A stretch of DNA of 64,000 nucleotides from an uncultured Eubacteriales bacterium (GTDB taxonomy: Bacteria; Bacillota; Clostridia; Oscillospirales; Oscillospiraceae). The stretch covers positions 1-64,000 of the forward strand of contig CAKTLJ010000010.1 of the NCBI GenBank assembly GCA_934572535.1, read 5' to 3'. Position 1 is the first letter of the stretch. Each line of letters opens with the position of its first letter. This document shows positions 7,934 through 14,678 of this stretch, in pieces. A program made the position numbers and the translations under genes. Below the pieces are notes generated by a model. It searched no databases and was not told where the DNA came from. It worked only from the letters and a program-made list of their open reading frames with translations.

Positions 7934-9175
7934 TTAGGATTTGGCGCTCTGTTCGAGCGGCGTTTGGGGACTTTTGTGGTGTGGGTCACGGAACACCAGC
8001 TTCAGCAGGATGGGGGTGATGATGGTGGTGATGACGACCACGACCAGGACCGGGCCGAAGAGCTCGGTGTTGATCAGGCCCAGGTCCGCGCCCTTGGTGG
8101 CGACGATCAGGGCCACCTCGCCGCGGGAGATCATGCCCACGCCGATTTGCAGAGATTCCCGATTGCTGTATTTGCAGACCTTGGCGCCCAGGCCGCAGCC
8201 GACCATCTTGGACAGGACGGCCACCACGGTCAAGACCAGGGCAAAGAGCAGGATGTGGGTGGTCATGTGTTTCACCTCTACCTGTAGGCCGATGCTGGCA
8301 AAGAAGACAGGGGAGAGGTAGAGGAAGGAGATGGACTCAAAGTTGGTGGTCAAATAGGAGGTGCGCTTCCCCGTGGTGGAGTTGGCGATCATCAGACCGG
8401 CCACGAAGGCGCCGGTGATGTCGGTGACGCCGAAGACCGCCTCTGCGATGTAGGAGAAGAGCAGGCAGAAGACGAAGGCCACGATCACGTGCTGGGTGCG
8501 GTTTTCGTCGGTCTTTCCGGTCCACCATCCGTAGACGCGGATAAAGGCCAGGCCTGCCGTAATGGCGAAGACGAAGAAGAGAAAGATCTTCAGCAGCACC
8601 CAGGCCACGTTCACGGAGGAATCGGCAAAGCTGGTGACGATGGTCAGGGCGATGATGCCCAGCACGTCGTCAATGATGGCCGCGCCCAGGATGGCGCTGC
8701 CCACGGGGCCGCGCAGCTTGCCCATTTCCCGCAAGGTCTCCACGGTGATGCTCACCGAGGTGGCTGTGAGGATGATGCCCAGGAAGATGTTCTGGAGCAT
8801 CAGGGTGCCCTCCGGACCGCCGGTGTTGTTGACCAGCAGCGCCGGGTCGTTGAAGTAGAGGCCAACCAAGAAGCCGCCCGCCAGCGGGATGAGGACGCCG
8901 ACGAGAGCGATGAGGAAGGAGGCCTTGCCGCTGCGCTTGAGTTCGTGGATGTCGGTCTCCATACCGGAGGTGAACATCAGAACGATGACGCCCAGATTGG
9001 CTGTGGTTTTCAGGAAATCCGTTTCCTGGATGATGCCAAACACGGCGGGACCAAGCAGAAGACCAGCCACCAAAGCGCCCACCACCTGGGGCATCCGGAA
9101 GCGCTGAGAGAAGAGTCCCAGGACCTTCGTGCAGAGCAGGATGAGGGCTAGATCCAAAAGATACTTATAGGCCAT
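7934..9175 (-). CDS. CPA2-family cation:proton antiporter (KefB/NapA-like)
   Basis: Membrane antiporter exchanging Na+ or K+ for protons. The 413-residue product has about 12 hydrophobic helices, starting with LDLALILLCTKVLGLFSQRFRMPQVVGALVAG, the helix-hairpin typical of CPA2 carriers, and a central DD pair in AIIDDVLGIIAL, the proposed ion-binding aspartates. There is no C-terminal TrkA-N domain, so it is of the short NapA/GerN type. I chose the ATG at 9175 because AAGAGGTGG ends five bases upstream; the GTG at 9184 overlaps that site. It has its own promoter. Confidence 0.88.
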   Translation of the reverse strand: MAYKYLLDLALILLCTKVLGLFSQRFRMPQVVGALVAGLLLGPAVFGIIQETDFLKTTANLGVIVLMFTSGMETDIHELKRSGKASFLIALVGVLIPLAGGFLVGLYFNDPALLVNNTGGPEGTLMLQNIFLGIILTATSVSITVETLREMGKLRGPVGSAILGAAIIDDVLGIIALTIVTSFADSSVNVAWVLLKIFLFFVFAITAGLAFIRVYGWWTGKTDENRTQHVIVAFVFCLLFSYIAEAVFGVTDITGAFVAGLMIANSTTGKRTSYLTTNFESISFLYLSPVFFASIGLQVEVKHMTTHILLFALVLTVVAVLSKMVGCGLGAKVCKYSNRESLQIGVGMISRGEVALIVATKGADLGLINTELFGPVLVVVVITTIITPILLKLVFRDPHHKSPQTPLEQSAKS

Positions 9176-9231
9176 TACAGCCACCTCTTTTCTTGGAAAG
9201 TGCGAAAGGAAGGGGTTCCAACGATAAGAGT

Positions 9232-9260
9232 ATTATATGCCCGTGGTCCCTAAATAGCAA
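9232..9260 (-). promoter_or_regulatory. Promoter of the CPA2 antiporter
   Basis: TTGCTA (9255-9260), 17-bp spacer, TATAAT (9232-9237) on the minus strand. Confidence 0.8.
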
Positions 9261-9316
9261 TCATTTCTTCGTTTTTCTTCCAGTTTTTACAGAAGCGGGA
9301 AAGTGTGAATCCTGAC

Positions 9317-10540
9317 TTATTTGCCCGCGTCGGCCAGGGTGAGGGCCTGATCGGTGTTGAAGGAGTAGGTCTGCCCGTCCGTGGTGAGGATGATGGAACC
9401 GCTCTTTCCGGTTCCGTAGACGGTGGTCCCCTGGTCAAAGAGGCGCTGGAGGGCTTTGCGGGTGGGGTGATGGTACGAATTCCCCACCAGGTAAGAGACC
9501 ACGGCGTATTCAGGCTGTACCACCTCCAAGAATTCTTTGCAGGTGGAGGAGGAGGAGCCGTGGTGGGCCACCTTCAGCACATCGACGTCCCCGAAGAGGG
9601 ACAGGGAGGCGCGTTCCGCGTTCTGGGAGATGTCTCCGGTGAAGAGGACGGTCACGTTCCCGCAGATGAGCTGACAGACCACACTGCTGTCGTTGGGCGT
9701 GGTCCAGGCGTCGCCGGTCTCGATCACCGACAGGACCGCGTCCGGCCCCAGGGGGATCACCCGGTCCTCGTCGAAGGAGAGGGTGCAGTTGGGCTCTGCC
9801 TGGACGGCGGCCCAATAGCGCTGATAGGTTTTGGTGGTGGCAGTGTAGCCGCTGTCGATGACCTCATTGACCTGGAAGGCGGCCAGGACCTTGGCCAGTC
9901 CGCCGATGTGGTCCGCGTCGGGATGGGTGGCGATGAGGTAGTCCAGGGGACCGTCCACATAGGAGGACAGGTAGGAGACGACCGTGTTCCCGGCTTTGTT
10001 GTCTCCGCCGTCGATGAGGACTTCCGTCTGGCCGTAGTCAATGAGGATGGAATCGCCCTGGCCCACGTCGATGAAGTGGACCCGGAGTACGGGGTCGCCG
10101 GTGGTCACCGATACGCAGCGGGCATCGTTGTTCCAGGCGACCTGGGCGCCGAAGGCCTCCAGCACGGCGCGGATGGGCAGGTAGGTGCGGTCGTTGACGA
10201 TGATGGAGGTGGTGTCGATGGGTACCCGTTCCCCGTCCACCTGGATGTAGGCCTGTCCTATGGGGACCCGGACGGTGACGTTGTCCTTTTCCGCGATGGC
10301 GGTGCGGGTGGCGTCCTCCCAGGAGACGGTACAGCCAAAGGTCTCCAGGGTCTTGCGGAAGGGGACCTGGGTGCGGTTGGCGCTGTCGATGAAGGGGTAG
10401 CCGTAGGTGTTGTCAAAGACCACGGCCTCTCCGTCGATGGTGACCCGCACAGGCTCCACGGCCGAAGCGGGAAGGACGATCAGGGCGCAGAGCAGGGAGG
10501 AGGCCAGAAGGAACTGCGCGAATTTTTTCCAGTTGATCAT
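9317..10540 (-). CDS. Secreted metallo-beta-lactamase protein with copper-amine-oxidase-like stalk domain
   Basis: Exported hydrolase-like protein, substrate unknown. The 407 residues show a signal peptide (about 1-27, cleaved after LPASA), a stalk domain of the copper amine oxidase N-terminal type (about 30-145, with the paired motif VPFRKTLETFG and LPIRAVLEAFG), and a ComEC-like metallo-beta-lactamase domain (153-390) with HPDADH at 206-211, TGD at 301-303 and AHHGSS at 325-330. AGGAGG lies seven bases before the ATG. Its start is five bases after the stop of the CYTH gene, so the two form an operon. The ComEC membrane channel domain is absent, so a direct role in DNA uptake is not implied. 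Confidence 0.88.
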   Translation of the reverse strand: MINWKKFAQFLLASSLLCALIVLPASAVEPVRVTIDGEAVVFDNTYGYPFIDSANRTQVPFRKTLETFGCTVSWEDATRTAIAEKDNVTVRVPIGQAYIQVDGERVPIDTTSIIVNDRTYLPIRAVLEAFGAQVAWNNDARCVSVTTGDPVLRVHFIDVGQGDSILIDYGQTEVLIDGGDNKAGNTVVSYLSSYVDGPLDYLIATHPDADHIGGLAKVLAAFQVNEVIDSGYTATTKTYQRYWAAVQAEPNCTLSFDEDRVIPLGPDAVLSVIETGDAWTTPNDSSVVCQLICGNVTVLFTGDISQNAERASLSLFGDVDVLKVAHHGSSSSTCKEFLEVVQPEYAVVSYLVGNSYHHPTRKALQRLFDQGTTVYGTGKSGSIILTTDGQTYSFNTDQALTLADAGK

Positions 10541-10545
10541 GGGGC

Positions 10546-11040
10546 TTACCTCCTGTTTGCCAGGGCGGCATTTTTGTAGGAATCGTCGTCGGTGACCTCT
10601 TTCCGGAGTTTGATCTGGGGCGGGAGCGCGACGGGGGCGTTCTCCGCGTCCAGTTCGATCTCCAGAATGGCCTGGTCCTGCCAGAAGGGGTAGAGGTCGA
10701 TCTCCAGAACCTGCCCCTGGTAGGGCAGGAGCCAGCGCGTTTTACGCAGCGTGACTTTCGTGGGGTCGGCCTGAGAGAGGAAGGCTTCGTATTCCTCCCG
10801 CGAGACGATGCGCTCGACCTCCTCCCGCGAGACGGCGGAAACGCTCCGCTTGGTGGTGTGATAGTAGAGGGAGTTCCCTCCCTCCGACCAGTGCCGGACC
10901 CGGACCTCCTCGCCGGGCTGGGCAGTGAGATAGGTCTGGACGATCTCGGCCTCCCTGCTGCCGGGCCAGGCGGCCAGCCAGGCCGGGTCAGGGCGGTCGA
11001 TCAAAAATTTTCGTTCGATTTCCATGCGTGTTTCGGGCAT
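10546..11040 (-). CDS. CYTH-domain protein (inorganic triphosphatase / class IV adenylate cyclase family)
   Basis: CYTH enzymes bind triphosphates in an eight-stranded tunnel and hydrolyse tripolyphosphate or cyclise ATP. The 164-residue product begins MPETRM followed by EIERKFLI, giving the signature ExExK at residues 7-11, and keeps the alternating basic/acidic strand motifs (RVRHW, LRKTRW, EIDLY, LEIELD). The ATG at 11040 has GAGGG seven bases upstream; longer in-frame readings overlap the leader. It is translated just ahead of the metallo-beta-lactamase gene. Most bacterial members with this pattern are triphosphatases, but the activity is not proven by sequence. Confidence 0.85.
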   Translation of the reverse strand: MPETRMEIERKFLIDRPDPAWLAAWPGSREAEIVQTYLTAQPGEEVRVRHWSEGGNSLYYHTTKRSVSAVSREEVERIVSREEYEAFLSQADPTKVTLRKTRWLLPYQGQVLEIDLYPFWQDQAILEIELDAENAPVALPPQIKLRKEVTDDDSYKNAALANRR

Positions 11041-11071
11041 AGCGGATCCCTCGCCTTCCATGTTTTTTGAT

Positions 11072-11077
11072 AGTATA
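11072..11077 (-). promoter_or_regulatory. Extended -10 promoter element for the CYTH operon
   Basis: TGGTATACT on the minus strand gives an extended -10; no good -35 hexamer is present 17 bp upstream. Confidence 0.45.
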
Positions 11078-11097
11078 CCACAAGCGGGGCAAGAAAG

Positions 11098-11123
11098 AAA
11101 CAGCCCGCGCTGGCGGGCTGTTT
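11098..11123 (-). terminator. Terminator after spoIVB
   Basis: AAACAGCCCGC/GCGGGCTGTTT arms with a four-base loop, 15 bp after the spoIVB stop, followed on the minus strand by a T-rich stretch. Confidence 0.8.
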
Positions 11124-11137
11124 CGCGGCTGTTTTGG

Positions 11138-12211
11138 TCAGGCCTCTTCTGCGGCTTCCAGCATGTGCTGGGCAAAGATACCATACCCCCGGTCGGCGTG
11201 GTCGATGAGCACATGGGTCACGGCGCCCACCATCGTTCCGTCCTGGAGAATTGGCGAACCGCTCATGCCCTGCACGATCCCGCCGGTCCGGTCCAGCAGA
11301 CGCTGGTCGGTCACCTTCAGCATCAGGTCCCGGGTGTCGGACGCATCGTGAAAGACCTTCAGGATCTCCACGGTATACTCCTCCACGGTGCTGCCCTCCA
11401 CATTGGCCAGAATGGTGGCAGGGCCTTCGTGGACATTCTTGGGTTTGGCCACGGGGAGCGGCTGGCCGGAGAGGAGCTTGGGGTCACGCATGTGGCCGAA
11501 CACACCGCTTTTGGTGTTGGCATAGAGCCTCCCCAGGTCAGTCCCGGAAGAAAAGGTCCCCCGGAGCTCTCCGGGGCGGCCGTCCATCCCCTTGACCACC
11601 CCCGCGATGGAGGTCGCGGTGACGCCTCCGGACTGGAGGGTCATGAGCACCGAGGTGTCCACGTCGTTGATGCCGTGGCCCAGGGTGCCGAAGAGGCCGG
11701 TGGAGGGCTCTACGAAGGTCAGGGTGCCGATCCCGGCCATGGAGTCCCGGATCCAGGCCCCCAGCTTATAGGCCCCGTCGGTGGAGCAGTGGGCGGCCTT
11801 GGTGGTCATCTCCAGATCCTTTTCCTGTCGGCGGACGGAGAGGGCCATCTCCTGGCCGTCCAGCGCCTGGAGGATGGTCTGGACCGCCTCGATGGAGTCC
11901 ACCCGTTCCTCGTTGATATGGGTGATGACATCCCCCTCCTGAAGCCCGCAGGCCTTGGCCGGGGAGGCCAGCCCCTGGTTGGTGGAGATGTCGGACAGGC
12001 CGACGACCAGTACGCCTTGGGAAAAGAGCTTGATGCCCACTGCCTGGCCCAGCGGGATCACATAGCGCGTGTCATGGTCCCGGACCATTTCCGCGGCACT
12101 GGCCCCGGGCGTCAGGGAAAGCGCGGTCACCACGGCGGCCAGCAGCAGGAGAAGAGAGCGAAAGAGCCACGCCAAGGGGGCCGGCCCGTGGCGCTCTTTG
12201 GTGTCCTGCAA
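11138..12211 (-). CDS. spoIVB: SpoIVB serine peptidase (S55), sigma-K checkpoint
   Basis: Forespore-secreted protease that in Bacillus triggers pro-sigma-K processing by cleaving SpoIVFA. The product has an N-terminal membrane anchor/signal (LFRSLLLLLAAVVTALSL), a PDZ domain (about 75-130 with GLQEGDVITHINEERV) and the S55 peptidase domain with a predicted triad His179 (GTLGHGI), Asp302 and Ser317 (GMSGSPI). I chose a TTG start at 12211 because GGGGGTGA lies upstream at normal spacing; a reading from 12268 (376 aa) has no such site. spoIVB is commonly next to spo0A; here about 8.5 kb of unrelated genes lie between them. Confidence 0.93.
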   Translation of the reverse strand: MQDTKERHGPAPLAWLFRSLLLLLAAVVTALSLTPGASAAEMVRDHDTRYVIPLGQAVGIKLFSQGVLVVGLSDISTNQGLASPAKACGLQEGDVITHINEERVDSIEAVQTILQALDGQEMALSVRRQEKDLEMTTKAAHCSTDGAYKLGAWIRDSMAGIGTLTFVEPSTGLFGTLGHGINDVDTSVLMTLQSGGVTATSIAGVVKGMDGRPGELRGTFSSGTDLGRLYANTKSGVFGHMRDPKLLSGQPLPVAKPKNVHEGPATILANVEGSTVEEYTVEILKVFHDASDTRDLMLKVTDQRLLDRTGGIVQGMSGSPILQDGTMVGAVTHVLIDHADRGYGIFAQHMLEAAEEA

Positions 12212-12366
12212 GAAATCACCCCCGGTTTCATAAAAATGGGTTTCATAGTGTGCGCACAAATGGCGCACGATTAGTTATGGCCGTTTTTTCGCGAAAAAGC
12301 CCCGGCAATGATACACAGTCTTTCCTTGGAAGAGGCTGGTTGACGACCTCGGACGCGGCCTGTCTC

Positions 12367-12395
12367 TTGCTTTTTGACGAAGGGTTTGCTATCAT
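12367..12395 (+). promoter_or_regulatory. Promoter of the TSCPD gene
   Basis: TTGCTT (12367-12372), 17-bp spacer, TATCAT (12390-12395), 37 bp before the start codon. Confidence 0.6.
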
Positions 12396-12431
12396 GTCAC
12401 GTGATATACCGATAGAAAGGAAGAAACCCCA

Positions 12432-12695
12432 TTGACCATTCAGTATAAACCCAAGGGCGTATGTTCCCAGCTGATGAACGTGAAGATCGAGGAGGGCGTG
12501 ATCCGGGAGATCCAGGTCCTGGGCGGATGCAGCGGCAACCTCCAGGGCATTTCCAAGCTGCTGCCCGGCATGAAGGCAGAGGACGCCATCCAGCGCATGG
12601 CAGGCATCCGGTGCGGCAGCAAGGCGACCTCTTGCCCTGACCAGCTGTCCAAGGCGCTGCGCATCGCCCTGGACGAGGAAGCCAAGCGGGCCTGA
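12432..12695 (+). CDS. TSCPD-domain protein, four-cysteine type
   Basis: Small (87 aa) stand-alone TSCPD domain, related to the C-terminal Cys-rich segment of vitamin B12-dependent ribonucleotide reductases; precise role unknown. Cysteines at 11, 33, 61 and 68 are spaced as expected for a metal site, within PKGVCSQL, LGGCSGNL, IRCGSKATSCPDQL. The start is TTG at 12432 with AAGGAAG upstream. It stands alone between spoIVB (divergent) and the mreB-like gene (convergent). Confidence 0.85.
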   Translation: MTIQYKPKGVCSQLMNVKIEEGVIREIQVLGGCSGNLQGISKLLPGMKAEDAIQRMAGIRCGSKATSCPDQLSKALRIALDEEAKRA

Positions 12696-12792
12696 GCGGC
12701 TGTTTTTTTCAAGATGGTACGAGACTGCCCCAAAAGACGCGCAGAGTTCGCGGCCCGCAGGACCTGCGCGCGGCAGCCTGCCATCCCCCTCT

Positions 12793-12854
12793 GTCGGAAA
12801 AGGCGCAGCCTTTTTCGACAAGCTGAGGCGGTGGAGCGTCACGCTCCACCGCCT
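12793..12854. repeat. Two adjacent hairpins downstream of the mreB-like gene
   Basis: First hairpin: 12-bp arms 12793-12804/12808-12819 with a three-base loop and A/T-rich core. Second: 13-14-bp arms 12826-12839/12841-12854, AGGCGGTGGAGCG against its complement. Neither has a clean U tract. They may terminate the convergent transcripts or represent an intergenic repeat unit; a genome-wide copy count is needed to tell. Confidence 0.55.
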
Positions 12855-12861
12855 GTGCCGT

Positions 12862-13914
12862 TTATAGCGGGCCCACCTGCCGACGGCGGGCGAACTGCAT
12901 GGGACCCTCCTGCCGTCCGTGCAGCTGGGATAAGCTTTTTTCCAGCCCCAGCACGGTGCAGAGGGCAGGCTCTTCCGCCACGGTCACCGGAATGCCGGTG
13001 GCCTCCGCCAGCAGCCTGTCCAGCCCCCGCAGAAGGCTGCCGCCTCCGGTGAGAAGGATGCCGCCCTTGGCCACGTCGGTGGCAAGCTCCGGCGGGGTGT
13101 GCTCCAGCGCCCGCTGGACCCCGGCCAGGAGCTTGTCCGCCGTGGAGGCGAAGGCCTCGGCGGTCTCCTCCGAGCGGATGCTGACCTTCCGGGGAAGGCC
13201 GGAGGCCAAACACCGTCCCTTGATCTCCATGGTCTGGCTTTCCTCTGCGGCCCCCACCCAGCCGATGGTCTCCTTGATCCTTTCGGCGGTGCACAGGCCC
13301 AGGAGAAGGTCGTGCTTCTGCCGGACGTATTGGATGAGGGCTTCGTTGAGCGCGTCTCCGCCCACGGGCAGACAGGCGGCCGCCACCACGCCGTCCAGGG
13401 AGAGTACGGCGGCGTCGGTGACACCGGCGCCCAGGTCCACCACCAGGGAGCCCTCGGGGCGGGCGACGTCGATCCCGGCCCCCAGGGCGGCGGCCAGGGG
13501 CGACTCCATCAGATAGACCCGTTTCGCCCCGGCTTGCAGCCCGGCCTCCACCACGGCCCGCTCCTCGACCTCGGAGATCGCCGAAGGGACCCCGATGAGG
13601 AGCCGGGGCCTTGCCAGCCGCCCGCCCAGGGCCTGTTTCAGAAAGGACTGGAGCATGGCCTGGGCTATGGTGAAGTCGGAAACGACGCCCTTGGCCAGGG
13701 GACGGACGGCCAGAAGCTGCCCGGGGGTGCGGCCCAGCATTTCGCGGGCGGCGTGTCCCACCTGGAGGACGTCTCCGCTTTGTCGGTCCACGGCCGCTAC
13801 AGCGGGCTCCACCAGGACCGGACCCTTGCCCTTTACCGCAATTCGGACCCAGGCGGTGCCCAGGTCAATGGCCACATCCCGGCCCAAACCGCTGCCTTGA
13901 AACATCTTGCGCAT
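12862..13914 (-). CDS. MreB/Mbl-family actin-like protein
   Basis: Bacterial actin homologue that guides cell-wall synthesis. The 350-residue product starts MRKMFQGSG then DVAIDLGTAWVRIAVKGKG (phosphate 1 motif), with VPSAISEVEERAV, LVVDLGAGVTDAAVLSL (phosphate 2) and LTGGGSLLRGLDRLLAEATG (adenosine motif). The start at 13914 follows AAGGGGCGAAG. It is the last gene of the repair/competence run on this strand, not in an mreBCD operon, so it is probably an accessory MreB paralogue rather than the main rod-shape gene. Confidence 0.88.
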   Translation of the reverse strand: MRKMFQGSGLGRDVAIDLGTAWVRIAVKGKGPVLVEPAVAAVDRQSGDVLQVGHAAREMLGRTPGQLLAVRPLAKGVVSDFTIAQAMLQSFLKQALGGRLARPRLLIGVPSAISEVEERAVVEAGLQAGAKRVYLMESPLAAALGAGIDVARPEGSLVVDLGAGVTDAAVLSLDGVVAAACLPVGGDALNEALIQYVRQKHDLLLGLCTAERIKETIGWVGAAEESQTMEIKGRCLASGLPRKVSIRSEETAEAFASTADKLLAGVQRALEHTPPELATDVAKGGILLTGGGSLLRGLDRLLAEATGIPVTVAEEPALCTVLGLEKSLSQLHGRQEGPMQFARRRQVGPL

Positions 13915-13961
13915 GGTATCTTCGCCCCTTCTCTTTGATCGTGTTGTAAGAAGGATAGTAC

Positions 13962-14011
13962 AAACAACGGGAGAGTTTCCCACGAACGGTGGGGAAACGC
14001 TCCCGTTGTTT
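13962..14011 (-). terminator. Long hairpin between comF and the mreB-like gene
   Basis: Twenty-base arms (13962-13981 and 13991-14011) with one mismatch and a nine-base loop; it overlaps the comF stop codon. Followed on the minus strand by TTGTTTGTAC, so termination may be partial. Confidence 0.65.
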
Positions 14012-14666
14012 ATTCATTCGGCGTTTTGCAGAAGGCGGCGGCCACCACTTGGGCGGCGCCTGCCTGACGCAGGGTGCGGGCCGCTTCCTCCAGGGTGGCC
14101 CCGGTGGTGAGGATGTCGTCGATGACCAGCACCCGCTTTCCTGCCAGGAGGGTGGGGTCCGGCACGGCATAGACGCCTTTTACGTTCTTCCAGCGCTGGC
14201 TTGCCCCCTCGAGGGAGGACTGGGGTCTGTTGTTTTTGCGCTTTTCCAGAAGAGGGAGGGCCTGTTCTCCCAAAGCCTTGGCGGCAGCCTCGGCCAGGAG
14301 ACGGGCCTGGTCGTAGCCCCGGGTCTTCAGGGTTTTCGGGGAGACGGGGACCCAGGTGATGAGGTCATAGGCCCCGGGAAGATAGAAGCGGATGGTCTTG
14401 GCCAGCATGGGTCCGTAGGCCTTGGCGTGCCCGGGCCGGTTTTGGAACTTAAAGCGCTTCACTTCCTCCCGCAGCACGCCCGTGTACCAGGCAGCGCAGG
14501 CGCAGCGGGCGAAGCTGGTGCCGGAGATCACGGCCTGGGGGCCTTCCAGCCAGAGGTCGGGCGGACACTTCGGGCAGGGGTCCTGGGAGGTCCGCTCCAG
14601 CAGCGCGCCGCAGAAGCTGCACTTGGGCGGAAAGAGAAGATCGAGAATGTGGTCCAAAAGAGCCAT
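14010..14666 (-). CDS. comF: ComF-family phosphoribosyltransferase-like protein
   Basis: ComFC-like protein linked to natural transformation and DNA repair. The 218-residue product has an N-terminal zinc ribbon (Cys 16, 19, 31, 34), followed by a phosphoribosyltransferase fold with the PRPP loop LVIDDILTTGAT at about 180-191. ComFA and ComFB are not next to it. It lies 12 bp after recD2 and is probably in the same transcript. Confidence 0.9.
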   Translation of the reverse strand: MALLDHILDLLFPPKCSFCGALLERTSQDPCPKCPPDLWLEGPQAVISGTSFARCACAAWYTGVLREEVKRFKFQNRPGHAKAYGPMLAKTIRFYLPGAYDLITWVPVSPKTLKTRGYDQARLLAEAAAKALGEQALPLLEKRKNNRPQSSLEGASQRWKNVKGVYAVPDPTLLAGKRVLVIDDILTTGATLEEAARTLRQAGAAQVVAAAFCKTPNE

Positions 14667-14678
14667 AGGCCACCTCCG

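Noticed and set aside
7546..8287. Original-frame continuation of the second NhaD/ArsB gene past the G6 run
   Set aside because: Translation becomes His/Asp/Gly-rich, loses membrane helices and crosses the terminator; homology is in the shifted frame.
12212..12330. CATAACTA resembling a sigma-G -10 upstream of spoIVB
   Set aside because: No matching -35 element at the right distance, so it is not called.
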